Notes: generated from the letters alone by a model not told the origin. 64,000 nt of DNA from Entoloma clypeatum (GCA_963565915.1 OY751491.1:4650001-4714000); one strand, 5' to 3'. Shown: positions 21,818 to 35,114, counted from the first letter of the stretch. A program made the numbers and translations.

Positions 21818-23839
21818 TTACACAACTGTCCGCCTTGCTTCGTCGCCCTCCAACACGTCCTCCTCGAACATAGCCTTCTTCCTTATCAGCACACTTCCTC
21901 GGAACGGAAGCCCCGACAACTCCACCTCGCCATCCGACCCCGACAGTGGCAAGCCCTGTATCTTGACAGATACCGCTGCCGAGCCCAAGATACCAGCTAC
22001 AGCCCCACCAGATCCAAATATGACCTGGACGAAGATCCGCGTTAAATTCGTAAGTACACAAAAAAAAAAGTCGTAGATTACGCATACACACACACACACG
22101 CACCTTGCCAACAAAGTTACTAAACTCCTTTTGGCGCCCAGGAAGGACTTCCAAAGGAACATCGACGATCCTTGCAGCTACAGTGTATGCGCTGCCTTCT
22201 CCCTCCTCAGGCATCGCATGTACACTGGATGCATTCAACCAATCGGCTGGTCTGATATGTCCAAACGCCCGTTCAGGCAAGGGATCAGGAAGACGTGCCG
22301 GTTCTGGGGGATCAGTCCTGGGGACGAGCGCATCTTCCGGAACCGCTCCGTCGAAGACGAGAACGTCTGGGAGCACCTTGGACACGTCCAGATCGACGTT
22401 CACCCCCTTTGGCAGAACTATCCTCGCGAATATGGTGCCGCTGGCGAGAAGGGTCGTACCGGGCTTGACCTTCATGTCGCGGATGGTGACGTTGCGGAGG
22501 ATGCGCGGCGGGGGGTCGGGCGCTGGGAAGACTGCCTCGATGGAGAGGCCGGGAACCAAAGGGGAGGTTATGAGGATCGGATTGGGTTGGTGAGAGAGGT
22601 AACGGGAAGCGACTGAGGAGAGGGTGGACGCTGCTTCCTTGGCGAGGGGAAGGACCTTTCCTGAAATGTCGAGAGTGATGTTGGGGTGGGTCAGTGAGAA
22701 AGGGGCGGTGTATACTGATGCTATATGCAGCGGTAAAGTGGAGACATTGGACGGGGGGAGTGAGATTGTGAACGGGAATGAAGGTGAAGTGAGGTTGAAT
22801 GTCGGAGGTGCGGGGTCGATGAGCGTGGCAATGGCATGGAGATTGAGTTCGTTTGATCCGCTCGAAACGTCGAAAGACTTGACAGTAATAAGTTCCGTTA
22901 CTGGAGGGAAAGGAACCTGATGTCCTGGTTGCGGGAGTCCAGGTAAAGGAGGAACTGTTCGTTTTTCATAATTAGTCACCTCAGTAGGTCAACGGAATAT
23001 AACTCACTGCGCATTTGTATTGACTGTCGGATGTCAAAGAGCACCTTATGGAGCATGTGCCGCCAAGTTTCCTCGTTCATGTTTCCTCCTTTGATTGACG
23101 CTCGTTGAACATCCACTTGAACCTCAACCGCTCCGTGACGCCAGGAATCGCGTAGAAACTCAACCAACGCGGACGTGTTGCTGGCCGGTTGAATGAGCAG
23201 CACAGTCGAGAAATTGGCCAACCAAGAGAGATCGTGACGGGGCGGGGCGTCCGGGGTCAGAGGCACCGTCAAAGGCTGTGAGAGAACAGATGCCAGAGAC
23301 GTGCCCCCATGCTCGGATGTGATCTTGACAGTTGAAAGTTCGAAAGAGACGCTATCCAACCGCCGAATTCCCCATCGCCCTATCGTCTTCCACATGTCCA
23401 GAAAGAACCCGTCTTCTGACTCCTTCTTGACCCCGATGATCGACCCGGCATCGACACCAACCCTCGCATCGACACCAACCCAGATATCCCCAGACGACGT
23501 GACGTTCAAGACGTCAACACGATCTGGCCCTCGAAACACCACAGCATTCTTGATGACGGTATCGACAGACACACTGGAACCTTTAGAAGCGTAAGAGTAC
23601 GCCAGTAGTCCCAGGACGATGAAGGTGGTGACGCAGAACGACAACGATGTGACGAATATGAATGTCAACCGTGCACGCAGACTTCGACCACTGACATTTC
23701 GCGTGTCGTCTTCGACATATGACGACGATGAGGGGGACGCGCTTGGTAGCAACGGGGTGTGCTCCGTTGGATCTTCTGCTCGACGCTTGCCCTTATGGGA
23801 AGGCGATGGCGGACGTTCGTCCACTGAGAATGTACTCAT
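21818..23839 (-). CDS. Single-pass DUF3712-type membrane protein (Tag1-like)
   Basis: Three exons in phase: 23839-23008, 22954-22104 and 22024-21818, about 629 aa. A short cytosolic N-terminus contains EHTPLLPSAS and basic clusters, followed by one transmembrane helix (LTFIFVTSLSFCVTTFIVLGLL, about residues 65-86), giving type II topology. The lumenal part has repeated LEA/immunoglobulin-like beta domains with N-glycosylation sites (LNVTSSG, PSNVST, LNASS). This layout matches fungal DUF3712 proteins, often annotated as pre-rRNA processing proteins and related to yeast Tag1, a vacuolar membrane regulator of autophagy. The TPLLP motif could direct vacuolar sorting. Vacuolar membrane location and an autophagy link are inferences from the family. 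No damage seen. Confidence 0.75.
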
Positions 23840-23977
23840 GGTCCCGTTTCCAGCATAGACTGGGGAGAAGTGAAACAGACACCAAGCCACGTGGAGTTTC
23901 CAATTATGGGACGCTATATGCGCATACCCAACTTTCAAGTGCTTAGCATGTACCTACAGACTCATAATAACTTCACA

Positions 23978-26230
23978 TTACGCAGTCATATGCAGTGAAA
24001 TAAGAGAAAATATTAGCAGGTAAGCAATGGTGGAGTGAGAAATTCGTAAGTTAAGTGCATTGTTGCCATTGGAACCCGTTGATGAATCCTTCACAGAATG
24101 CAATTGTTCCCCATTGACAATCTGCTTAAAGATTTCCAGAGAGGCCGCCGGTTGGAACGCTGGCTGTGGGATTCCATAGAATGAATGAATATCTGGAAAA
24201 CTTCACCAAGGATGACAACGTACCACTTCATGCCCAGCCCCGTACACCCTCCTATGAATGAAAAGATATTAACAGACGAGGCGTAGAAAGCACATTACCA
24301 CTCACGCAAAAGAGAAATTCCCCACATTCTGGACTGAAGCCACTGCATAGCCGTTAATCGTCATATTCGTAAGTGGAGTGCTTGCAAGAGTGGCCTGCCC
24401 GGACCACTTCATTCCCGCGATGACCTGTTGCACTCCGACCCAATTACAACTAGAAAGAGAAGCTCAGCCTCCAAGAAAACCGGGTACGGCAAATTGACTC
24501 ACATGATGTCCGTGTCTCCGGCCTGAATACATCGCAAATTAGAAAACCATCATCAGAATCGAGAAGGTGCTTACCCAAATCAATATCCTTAAGCCAGAAT
24601 CGGCCAAAGCAGCTAAATGAGGCAGAAACGTCCTTGCACCCTATCATGGCAAATCAGGAAGACACATGGAAGGCCGATGAAAACAGACTCACATCCCCAG
24701 TCGAACTGAACCTCTCATATGGTTCATCCGCACACTCCGAATACTGCGACTGTGCCCCGATCGCCGACACCACCGAAGGCAATGCCAGATAATCAACATA
24801 GGATTCCGGGGGGAAAGGGACAGCCTGGGAAGAGTTTTGCGTAAGATCATAAGGGCTGCGGTCGCCAATAGCCAGAAGTCCAATCTTTCTCCACTGAGGA
24901 TGTTCATCAATACGATTCATTTTGTGAAGAGGACGAAGCAAAAACGCACGCAAAAGTCATCCGCTTGTGCACACGTTTTATTCACAGCCTCAGTCGTAGA
25001 GTTTCCTCCAGCGTAGCACGCTTGCTGCTGCGCCAGGCATCCAGTGGGTTCATAATAAGACGCATTTATCTGCTGTACCAACGCTGGCGGCACGAGAGGT
25101 CCATATCCAGGTGCATCCGCTGCGAAGTCGACATATGCCTTGTTCTGGATGAGAGGGTCGATCCACCCACTGAAAGAACGCAGTCAAACACAAGTCATTA
25201 CATGCCTAAATAACCTCACTTGTTGACGAGGAGAGCACCAATATTGATCTTCTCGCCGACAAGGGTTTTACTATCAATCAAGGCGTTTTGCTGCTTGAAG
25301 TAAGTGAAGAATTCAGGACCATAGTGACCTCCGTAACTCTCTGTAGCCAATATGAACCTGGTGGGTTGGTGGGTTGATGGTTAGAGACGATTACATCGAA
25401 TTGTTCAGATAACGCACTGTCGACTTTGGTACTGCGAGAATAACTGACTCTCAAACAAGACTTGAAAGGCCTGCCACACATATGGTGCTGCAGTGACGGT
25501 GCTGTCAACTGTATCGTTTCCATATGAAAATCCGGTCCCGATCGGCTGGTCAATGTAGATCACTGCGTATATGTGTGCATTATTCAGTCGGAGGTCCAAT
25601 GAGAGTCCAACGATTAAACGCACTGTTACTGACTTCATTCCAACTTGTGCTCGTGGATCAGGACAACACGTATTCAACCGAGTTATGCCAAGTCATACCT
25701 GAACGGGTTAAGTGTGGTGTTGCCGTCTGAAGTGACCCTACATGGTCCGTTCTCTGGCTCACTAGATATCAGCATCATTCATTGGGCAGCAAACGAGGGA
25801 GCGCTTACCTTGGAAGAGACCGACCATCGACGAGCACCCGGGACCTCCGTTTAACCTATACCGTATTAGGGCCATGAAGCATGAAGCATAGGATAGGATG
25901 CACCATAAAGTAAACGGAGCCGTTTGCGGTGAATTCCGCGCGGCGAAGAACCAGAACCACTATACCATGATCAATGCAAGACAATTTGACAGACAAAATG
26001 AACAGACGGACCATGTTCATATTCGGCCCAACATTAACATATCCCGAGATCTGTTGCACCCCGGGTGTTGTTTCACAGATGCCAGAGTTCTCCACGTAGG
26101 TCAGGTTCACGTCCGAGACCTTTGAGACGAAGATATTCCTCATAGGCCTCACAGCAGTCGCTCCTATCTTTAGAAGTGTCGACAGATAGCCAACGAAGAG
26201 AAGGCTCCCCAGAAAGCTGGAAGGAGTCAT
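23978..26230 (-). CDS. Serine carboxypeptidase S10, copy A, with GPI-like tail
   Basis: About fourteen short exons. Start at 26230 opens a signal peptide ([20 protein letters not shown]). Then [20 protein letters not shown], the oxyanion-hole motif [10 protein letters not shown] (exon near 25840), [13 protein letters not shown], catalytic Ser in [11 protein letters not shown] (near 25350), catalytic Asp in AGDTDI (near 24510), and catalytic His in RVYGAGHEV (near 24260). The triad is complete. The enzyme removes C-terminal residues from peptides at acid pH, in the secretory route, cell wall or outside. Unlike copies B and C, it continues past LHSVKDSST into a hydrophobic end ([14 protein letters not shown]) at the stop, as in GPI-anchored proteins, so it may stay at the cell surface. 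First of three tandem paralogues. Confidence 0.87.
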
Positions 26231-26735
26231 GTCTGCAGGGGGAGGATCGTGGGGGGGGCAAGAATTCCGTGGCATCCTTTTACCCTCGTGGACAACCACA
26301 TTTAATATATATATTGGCAGGCATCCCTGCGATCATGACTGTGCCTGATCATCCCGTGGAGAAAGCTGTGCAAAGAGACTTTGCTCTTCCACGAAGCCTG
26401 AGTTAAGTGGAAAGGCGGGATTGCACCCATGGATGTGGCATTGGAAGGAATTGGGAGATCATCGCTTTCGATAGGTGAGCTGACACCTGACAAGCCTGGC
26501 GAGCGAGGTGTAGTAACGCAAGAAAGGGATGCTTACATAACTTCGCATGTCGCCGCATTGGAACCGAATAAGGAGTCACATATTGCAATGAAGGATGCAT
26601 ATGCATAGCCTTTAACGCAACAAGCGCATGTTCCGTATGGTACGTATGAACGACAAAAGTAGGACTATGTAGTACGAAACTCATGTCATCATCTTGAACA
26701 AACCATAATCGAAATACCTTGCGAAATACGAGTCT

Positions 26736-28862
26736 TCAGACAGAATGCAACGCTTCCCCGTTTATAATCTGCCTGAAGATCTCTAAAGCTGCGGCAGGCT
26801 GGTGGGCAGGCTAACGCGAAGAAAAGGTAAATCAAGGTCTATGTGACATTCATGACGACCTGAGCTTACCACTGCATGTCCGGCACCATAAACCCTCCTA
26901 CATAACAATTCACCATCATTATGGCGAATCAGAAGCGCTCTTCAATGGGAGGACTTACGCAAAGGAGAAATTCTTGACATTCTGAACCGCTGCTACCACC
27001 TTGCCGCCGAGCATCATATTCGTGAGAGGGGTCCTTGCAAGTGCAGCCTTTCCAGACCATTCCATCGCCGAGATAGCCTGCTGAACTCCAACCCAGTTAC
27101 AACTGCAAAGCGCGTTGAGAGACGTGCATGCTGTCTGTCAAAAGGACGCACATGATATCCGTGTCTCCGGCCTAACCACAACGTGTGAGTCCTTCTCCCA
27201 TCCAGAAAGAGCGACCAAGACCTTACCCAGATCAAGATTTTCAACCCAGAATCAGCCAAGGCTGCTAACTGAGGCAAGAACGTCCGTGCATCCTGTCAGG
27301 ATCAGGTAAGGTGCATACCATGGCAGAACAGGATCTTCTCACGTCACCGGTTAAAGCAAATTTGTCATACGGTGCACTGGAACAATCCTCATACTTGGTT
27401 TTGGCTTTAATGGCCGACACGATAGATGGGCGACCGAGGTAGCCGATGTAGTAGTTTGGGGGGAAAGCAGCGGAGGAGTTTTGCCGGAGGTCATAAGTAT
27501 CGCGCTTTCCAGTTGCGAGGGACCAAAGACTCGTCTGAATATAGTATTTTCAGTAATTCGAACCATATGACGGCGAAGGTACATACACAGGTCTTATCTG
27601 CATCTCTACATATTTTATTTGAAGCGAGGGTGGTCGAGTCCCCAACGGCATAACATGCTTTTTGCTGAGCCTGGCATCCGTTGGATTTATAATACAGATG
27701 GTTCATCTTCTTCAAATCGGAGGCGGAAACTAGCTGCCCGTATCCAGGGGCGTTTTTGGCGAAATCGATGTACGCTTTGTTCTGAATGAGTGGGTCGAAC
27801 CATCCACTGTCATCACTGTCAGTGCGTACACGATCAAAGGCATGTCAAAACGAAACTTGTTGATGAGCAAGGCACTGAGGTTGATCTTGACCGCTCCACG
27901 AAGGGATCCGTTGTCGATCAGAGCATTTTGTTGCTTGAAGTAGGTGGCAAACGCGGGAGCATAATGCCCTCCGTAGCTCTCGGTCGCTAGATTAAAGCTA
28001 AGGTGATGTCAGACAAAATTCCTTTCCGAGGCGAGCGCAAACTTACCGTCGACTTTGGTATTGCGAAAACAATTTGCTCTCGAACAAGACCTGGAATGCC
28101 TGCCACACATAAGGAGTCGCGGTTTTCGTACTATTCGCAGCACCCGTTCCGTAGGAAAATCCTGTCCCGATGGGTTGATCGATGTAGATCACTACGCGTA
28201 GTATGGGGCCAGTAAGTCGCCAGGTGTCGTGATTTCGACCAATTACACGTACTGTTGCTGACCTCGTTCCAGCTAGTGTACCTTTCAGAATCGTGTTCGA
28301 CAATTTCCCGAAGAAGCTCACCTGTATGGATTCTTGACCGTGGTAGCATTATCAGCGTTGACTTTACACGGTCCATTTTCTGCAAATATTACTCATCAAG
28401 CATGGTAGCAGCGGAGAGGGCGAATCTCCATACCTTGGAAAAGACCAAACATTGAAGAACAACCAGGTCCACCGTTTATCCTACATCCTTTGAGCATTGA
28501 CAATTCACAGATAAATAAAGTGGAAATACCACAGCGTGAAGGGTGCCTTTTCTGGAGAATTCCTTGCAGCGAAGAACCAAAACCACTACGTGGACAGGCC
28601 TCATTCAGACAGATCCTCTTCATTATCCTCAAAATCTCACCATGTTCATGTTCGGCCCCACAGTCACATAACCCGAGACTTGGTGGACGCCAGGTGTCAT
28701 TTCGCAAATTCCGGAGTTCTCCACGTATGTGAGCTTGACATCCAACGCTCTCGAGACAAAGGTCTTCGAGCCTGCAAGAACGGGCACAGCATGGGACTCT
28801 CCTGATGCTGGTAAGACCAGTGAGACGGCGTACAGAAAATAGAGCACGTTCGAGAGAATCAT
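26736..28862 (-). CDS. Serine carboxypeptidase S10, copy B
   Basis: Same exon plan as copy A. The start at 28862 gives a signal peptide (MILSNVLYFLYAVSLVLPAS). Motifs: [47 protein letters not shown], catalytic Ser in [11 protein letters not shown] (near 27990), Asp in the exon near 27165 (AGDTDI), and His in VYGAGHAV (near 26875). The protein ends soon after GEALHSV at 26736, so it lacks the hydrophobic tail of copy A and should be secreted or vacuolar. All splice joins that I checked keep frame, for example the CTG TG|G codon before INGGPG. Separated from copy A by about 500 bp on the same strand. Confidence 0.85.
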
Positions 28863-29901
28863 GAGAGGCAGGAATTCTACACATCCACCCCGTCCCTTGG
28901 AATGTTTTTCTATGGAGATCGGGTATTGACGTAAGGCCAGAAACGAACCGGGCTTGTTGTGCCGTCGAAGAACGACGGCCGGTCAATGACCAGGGTCAGC
29001 TCCATTTGTTTCAAGACGTGAGAGCGGCAACAAGGCAACACCATATGAATCCAACATGCACTCCGTAGAAGCCGAAGTCGGACTGAGTCGAATGTCGAAC
29101 TTCAAGCTTCCTTGCATCCTTAAACGTCAACTCAACTGGTTCCTGATGATGCTAGGAAAGAGAAAGTACACCAAGCCACATGAATCAGTCATGCAGTGGC
29201 CAGCCATCCGAACCTGGAGCAGTGCATTAGCGAAAGGCCGTGAGAAGTGACGTTAGGGACGGCTAGTCCATACACGGATATATACTTGAAGAGCAATCTG
29301 GCATGATTGTACCGCAGCCCCAACTTCAGAAAAGTTCCAAGGTCGGGGTCCTATGTGAAACGAACTGTAAGAACAGCGTGAAGGAAAGGCCATTTGTCGA
29401 TGAAGAATGACATAAGTACCAGATGTCAGGACAATTATGTGGGTTCAGTTGCAAGTTCAAGTGCCCATCAAATACGGAGCCTTTGTATCAAATGCGAAGC
29501 GTCTGTTTGGTGCGACCCGGATTGTCACCATCATTTCCGTTGACATGGTGGATGTCGTCGCCCGTGTGCGGCAAGGGCGTGTTGGGGTTTCGACGTTGTT
29601 TCCTTGTTTGGCAAACGGCGCTGGCCTCGTGTTAAGCCTACCTCGGCGGTTTCGCTTCGTTGTGATCAAGGGGGTGGCGGGACCGCACGCGTGCCAGTGT
29701 CAAAGCAATAAGTGATGGTGTGTCAAAGCAATAAGTGATGGTGAAGTGTCCGTCGTCTGCCCCGTGGCCACGGTCGTGGTTTTATGTTCGTCCAGCGGTG
29801 TTGGACGGTAACCGTGGGAACCTGTTTGTCAGCAGATGTATAGAGCATGTCAAAGTCGTCATAATCAATTTCATCGAAGTAGACAAGGGATTGATCAAGT
29901 A
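28863..29901. other. Intergenic region between carboxypeptidase copies B and C
   Basis: No gene seen. Contains a 23-bp perfect direct repeat at 29698-29743. The remainder looks like old decayed sequence. Confidence 0.45.
29698..29743 (+). repeat. 23-bp perfect tandem duplication
   Basis: Two adjacent identical copies of a 23-bp unit beginning TGTCAAAGCAATAAG. Confidence 0.95.
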
Positions 29902-30426
29902 CTGTAGTATTACGACCATAGATTCACGGCATGTTGTGCGTTACGCAATAGGTTTACTGGCAGTCTGGCACTGGGTTCACGGTCCGTTGTCATGTGTTAC
30001 GGTTGAAAATAAATTCACTTGCGGCACAAAAATATGACATGTGCCATCGTTCGTGAACACATCCTCTCCTGCGATCTTCGGTTCCCGAGGGCTTTGCAGC
30101 TAGCTGATGACACTGGTGCCTTGGTAAGGAAAGGACATGGAGAGGACATGGAGGCAATGGCAGATAACGAAATTAAAAAACCTGAGGTTCTCGGTCGAGG
30201 TCAGAGGAGACTGAAAAAACCGATGCCTTTTGGGGGGGACGAAGCTTGGAAGGCTGCCAAAGTGTTCGTAGTGGCCACAATAGTTATTTTTGAAGGGGAA
30301 AATCACCAATTTATATTTCGTTTGGGAACAGATTCATTGTGAAATGTTACGTGTTACGGTGCTCAATAGATTCAATTCACAACCTGCTGTTAGGGGTTAT
30401 GTGAATCTACGGTCGTAATACTACAG
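29902..30426. mobile_element. Probable MITE with 26-bp inverted ends
   Basis: 29902-29927 (CTGTAGTATTACGACC...) matches the reverse complement of 30401-30426 at 25 of 26 positions. The 525-bp interval has no transposase. A target-site duplication was not found, so the superfamily is unassigned. Confidence 0.65.
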
Positions 30427-30535
30427 CCTCGAACGTCGTTTGATAAGGTATATTATAACATACTCTCCCTCCTCCGTACAAACTTACATCGCCGTGAATA
30501 CAGTTTGAAGTAGTACAAAACAAAGGTACAACAGG

Positions 30536-32769
30536 TCATACAGAATGCAACGTTTCACCGTTTATAACTTGCTTAAATATCGCCAATGAAGCGGCAGGCT
30601 GGAAGGCAGGCTAACGCAGAACAAAGCGTCAACCGATGCCACTTTCCATACGACGATCATGCGAACTTACCACTTCATGTCCGGCACCATAGACCCTGCT
30701 ATGCAGCGAAATTCGAAAATAAAAAGAGGGGTCATTACAGGGAAACAGAACTGCCCGTCAATGAAGCCACTTACGCAAAGGAAAATTTCTTGACGTTCTG
30801 AACCGCCGCTACCGCCTTCCCGCCGACCGTGATATTCGTGAGAGGGGTGCTTCCAAGGGCTGCCTTGCCAGACCACTGCATCGCCAGAACAGCCTCGTGG
30901 ACTCCAACCCAGTTACAGCTACAAAGACTCTTAAGATACATCCAAGCTGTCTATCAACAAAAAAAGGACGCACATGATATCGGTATCTCCAGCCTGTCCG
31001 TAACCTTTGTGAATACCATTTCTCCTCATCATAGAGAGCGACGAAAAACCCTTACCCAAACCAGCACTTTCAACCCAGAATCGACCAAGGTGGCCAACTG
31101 CGGCAAGAACGTCCGTGCATCCTAGGAGGACCAAAATGAATAGATCAAAATGTGAGTCATTGCGTTTTTTTTTTCCAGCAGGGCATGAACGCCTCACATC
31201 GCCAGTACGCCCAAACCCGGAGGCCGACGAACATTCCGAATACTTGGACTTGGCTCCGATAGCCGACATGACGGACGACCGACCAAGGTACGTGACATAG
31301 TACTCCGGGGGGAAAGCCGCGCTGGAGTCTTGTCTCAAGTCATAAGGATCGCGGTTTCCAATCGCGATATTTCCAATGTCGCCCTAAAGATTTTATCAAT
31401 ATCTCAGTGATCTGACCATCATGTTGCGATGAAAACAAAAAATAAAGAAACGACATACGCAGGCGTCCTCGGCGCTCGCGCATGCGTTGTTGGCAGCGGA
31501 GCTGGTCGAGTTTCCATAAGCGTAGCATGCATTTGATTGAGACAGGCATCCATTGTAATACGTATCGTTCATCTGCTGCAAGTCAGACGTAGAAACGAGG
31601 GCTCCGTATCCGGGGGCGTTTTTGGCGAAGTCGATATATCCTTTGTTCTGAATGAGGGGGTCGATCCATCCGCTGCTCTTACCGTCAGCACACGTGCAAC
31701 TTTACGATCTGACCATACGAAAGGACGAAACTTGTTGATTAGCAGGGCATTGAGGTTGATTTTGACGGCTCCATTGAGTGATCCGTTGTCGATCAGAGCG
31801 TTTTGCTGCTTGAAGTAGGTGGCAAACTCGGGAGCATAGTGCCCTCCGTAACTCTCCGTCGCCAGATTGAATCTGGGGAAATGTTAATGTTGGAGCCAGG
31901 ATCCCTTGGAACACTATTAGAGACGTACTTTCGGCTTTGGTATTGTGAAAACAATTGGCTTTCGAACAAGACTTGGAATGCCTGCCACACATAAGGTGCG
32001 GCCGTTGCCGTACTTGTCACAGGATCGCTTCCGTAAGAGAATCCGGTTCCGACAGGTTGATCGATGTAAATCACTACGTGTATGAACCAGTCAGTCGAGA
32101 AATTCCACGACTATTTCGACGGGGTATACGCACTATTGCTGACCTCGTTCCAGCTATTCGAGTATTTGAGAATCCGTTGAGAATTTGGCCTCGAGATAAC
32201 AAGCTCACCTGTATGGATTCTTGACCGTTGTGGCGCCATCAGAGTTTACTTGACAAGGGCCATTCTCTGCGAAATTCAATTATCAAACTCACAAGCAAGG
32301 AACGTGGCGACTTTGCTTACCTTGGAAAAGACCAATCATCGAAGAACAACCAGGTCCACCGTTTAGCCTGCGTGGGTACGCTGTCAGACTTTCGCGGGTC
32401 ACGGACAAAGAAAGGACTAACCAAAGAGTGAAAGGCGCCGTCTCTGGGGAGTTCCTCGCCGCGAAGAACCAGAACCACTGGGTGAACAGGACTTAGCTGA
32501 ACGAAGCCGCTGCGGGATACGGCGTCACAATCACGCACCATGTTCATGTTCTTCCCGACAGTCATATAACCCGAAACTTGATGAACACCAGCTGTAGTCT
32601 CGCATATGCGGGAGTTCTCCACATAGGTGAGGTTCACATCGGAAGCCTTGGAAACAAATGTCTTCGTGAGGGCCGGACGGGGTGAGCCAGCGGGGTTGGC
32701 CGTCGCTGGTAGTCCCAGCGACAATAAAGAGGCGGTGACCAAAAGACAGAGGGGGTTCGAGAAAATCAT
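30536..32769 (-). CDS. Serine carboxypeptidase S10, copy C
   Basis: Third tandem copy with the same multi-exon structure. The signal peptide starts at 32769 ([20 protein letters not shown]). Visible motifs: [48 protein letters not shown], catalytic Ser in [13 protein letters not shown] (near 31860), Asp in AGDTDIM (near 30980) and His in VYGAGHE (near 30680). It ends with GETLHSV and no hydrophobic tail, hence secreted or vacuolar. A TATA-like GATATAAAC lies at about 32806-32813, roughly 40 bp before the ATG on the minus strand. The three copies share exon borders and differ mainly in signal peptides and C-termini, so they arose by tandem duplication. Confidence 0.87.
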
Positions 32770-32891
32770 GAGAAATGCACGAATCCTTCAGTTCCATGAC
32801 ATCTTGTTTATATCTGGCTCGCTGTCACCATAAGTCCTGAAGCTATTCTAGAACATCGATGAGGAGATAACGAGTACCGTATGGCTGGTTA

Positions 32892-33458
32892 TCACACGAT
32901 CCGACTCGGCCACGTGCAAGAGCGGGAAGAAGCAATGGCTGGCAATTCCGTAGATTCTAAATTGACATATTCATCCGATGTCATCTTCTGGAAGTCGAAG
33001 TGGGGTCTGTAAGGCTCCTCGCGGGGGATTGAGGTCTTACTGAAGCGCTCACCAGTGTGGCCCGCTGAGTGTGCGTATTGTGAACCAGCGATGACGTAAT
33101 CCATCGGTCTATAAATAGACGAATAGTGGGGCTGCAATGTGGCAACTCGGGAAAACCACATGTGGCGAGCCCGAGCATCTAACAATGACGCGATGAGTTC
33201 CCGGGACGATTCAATAATCATGTACTCGTAACTCTGGCAGGCCAAGAAGCGAATGAACCCGCAATCTTCGCGGCTCATCACCTGCCCACGTCTCCCCATA
33301 CAAATGAGGCCTTCAGCCTCCCGATCAGAAGCAGTCCACGGGATGGCGAGCAGGAAAGCCAGGGCGCCAATGGCCGGGACGACAAATGCTGTGAGGTTGT
33401 CTGCCGGAGCGTCGGATGCGGCCTCTCTGGAGGAGGGACCTGGGAGGTTCGTCATCAC
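32892..33458 (-). CDS. Hypothetical small membrane protein
   Basis: A single open frame of 188 codons that I do not recognise. Residues 20-42 include one possible transmembrane segment (LTAFVVPAIGALAFLLAIPW). The rest is hydrophilic with no clear motif (REDCGFIRFLACQSYEYMII). It lies upstream of carboxypeptidase copy C on the same strand. It may be a real orphan gene or a chance frame; the length and composition give modest support only. Confidence 0.35.
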   Translation of the reverse strand: MMTNLPGPSSREAASDAPADNLTAFVVPAIGALAFLLAIPWTASDREAEGLICMGRRGQVMSREDCGFIRFLACQSYEYMIIESSRELIASLLDARARHMWFSRVATLQPHYSSIYRPMDYVIAGSQYAHSAGHTGERFSKTSIPREEPYRPHFDFQKMTSDEYVNLESTELPAIASSRSCTWPSRIV

Positions 33459-34395
33459 GAGAAAATGGAGGACGAGGAGGGCCTAACTAACTAGCAGAAC
33501 AAACGCCTCCACGGCCGGAACGGCCAGCAGGAATGGCAAACGGAACGAGATCACGTTAATGACCTATGCCGCAGAGCAGGCTTTCCCGGGATTGGGTTGA
33601 GGCAGTGGGCAACAGACAGGAGAACGCAGGGAGAAAGAACATTCGCCGCGGAGCCTATGTCGATGAGCTGGATGGCCAGCGCGGCAAAGGACTAGGTGAG
33701 AACGAGAAAAGTGTGTATTTGGACGCTGTTTATGTCTTGAGGACGTAGTGAGGAAAGGAAGTACTAGGAAGAAGATGACACACCGAACAGCCCAGCCCGC
33801 ACCAGCTCGCTTCCAAAATGGCTCACGCCTCTTTCCCCAGCCCTGTGCTTGAACGTTTCGACAGCGCGACCACGTTCGCGGACAATTGAGACCCACAAGG
33901 CCAGTCATCCCACGAGCGGCTGCGATCTCCCCGTTCGTCTTATTGCGTTCTCCTTTGGCGTCAATGTCAGTTGCACTGTCCACCGCGCTCGCACCGTCAC
34001 CGTCGTAGCAACGTACCCAACTGAGTAGAAAGCTTTCGAGTGGGTCCCCTGGTAAACTGTCGTGGGCTTAATAAGCAATGCAATTTCCGTTAGGAGTCTG
34101 GCTAACCGGATGCACATAATTTATTCCTTACAATCTCAGTGTTCCAATAGTTGAAAAATAGGATGCGTTTGCTTTATGTGGGGCAACATTTTGAGATACA
34201 TGTAGGCCCTGCCACTCTTCACATCGAACGTACACCACGACGCATAGCAATGATCCCGACCTGTATGACAACTTCCTCAGCTAGCCTCCCAAGGCCCCCC
34301 ACGGGATATCACAGTTACTATGCTGGGAGCCGTGGCAGTTCTAAACATTTCTCATATTCGCAGATCTGGGTGGATCATCGTGGATTACATACTTT
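33459..34395. other. Region without recognisable genes
   Basis: Nothing supported. Short frames on both strands lack motifs or conservation with other parts of the window. Confidence 0.4.
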
Positions 34396-34484
34396 GCGTG
34401 GCTCCAACGAGGGAGGAGCTGCGACGGCGCTCATGGCATAGCGCTGAGAGCGATTAAGAAAATAAGAGTGGCGGGGAAATGCAT
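34395..34484 (-). pseudogene. Decayed copy a of the small secreted peptide family
   Basis: On the minus strand ATG 34484 opens a family-like signal peptide (MHFPATLIFLIALSAM) but a short insertion near 34440 shifts the frame to a stop just before the SAVA motif. The conserved upstream block lies at 34728-34780. Confidence 0.6.
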
Positions 34485-35114
34485 CTCGTGGCGGTTTATT
34501 GATCACTGTAACTCGAACACTTGTTGTGCGGAGGTGAAGAATACCCGGACTGCGTTCTTTATACCGCTGGAGATGTTGAGTACCATGGTACTAATGGTAG
34601 TTACTAGTATTTGCATACCATGTCAATGGGCATTAGAGGACACCGTGGCCACTGACCGGGGACACGCGCCAAATAGAAGAGACGAGAGAACAACGAGAGA
34701 AGGGAACCTGTGATTTTGGAGCGAACACTGGTTACCTGTGATATCGGGCCTCCGAGCTGTCGGTCTTGACGAATCTGGATTGACAATGTCTCTCGCCTTC
34801 TTTCGGCACGATCTCATCACCCTAACTTGAAGTTGTTCGCACGAGAGTCGCAAGAAGTAGAATGTCATCCAGACCAGCGGTCGAGCCCCCTGCTGATGAG
34901 CCATTCGCCCTACAATTTTATCCACTTTGGATGATGTTCCGCGGAGTCTACGGGGTACGCTTTGGAATGCGATAATGCAGCTTCGTCGGTCGTGCGAAGA
35001 GGGCTTGACTACTATTCCCATTGCTCCAGATCAGATCTTACCTGGCGAGAGTTTCTTGACTAGTTACAATGATGAGATCATGCCGAAAGAACGCAGAGGA
35101 AATCGTCACCTCGC

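Noticed and set aside
24965..25213. Plus-strand frames within the carboxypeptidase genes
   Set aside because: Antisense shadows of exons and introns of clearly identified S10 genes.
29437..29715. Plus and minus frames of 70-90 codons between carboxypeptidase copies
   Set aside because: No motif, no conservation elsewhere in the window.
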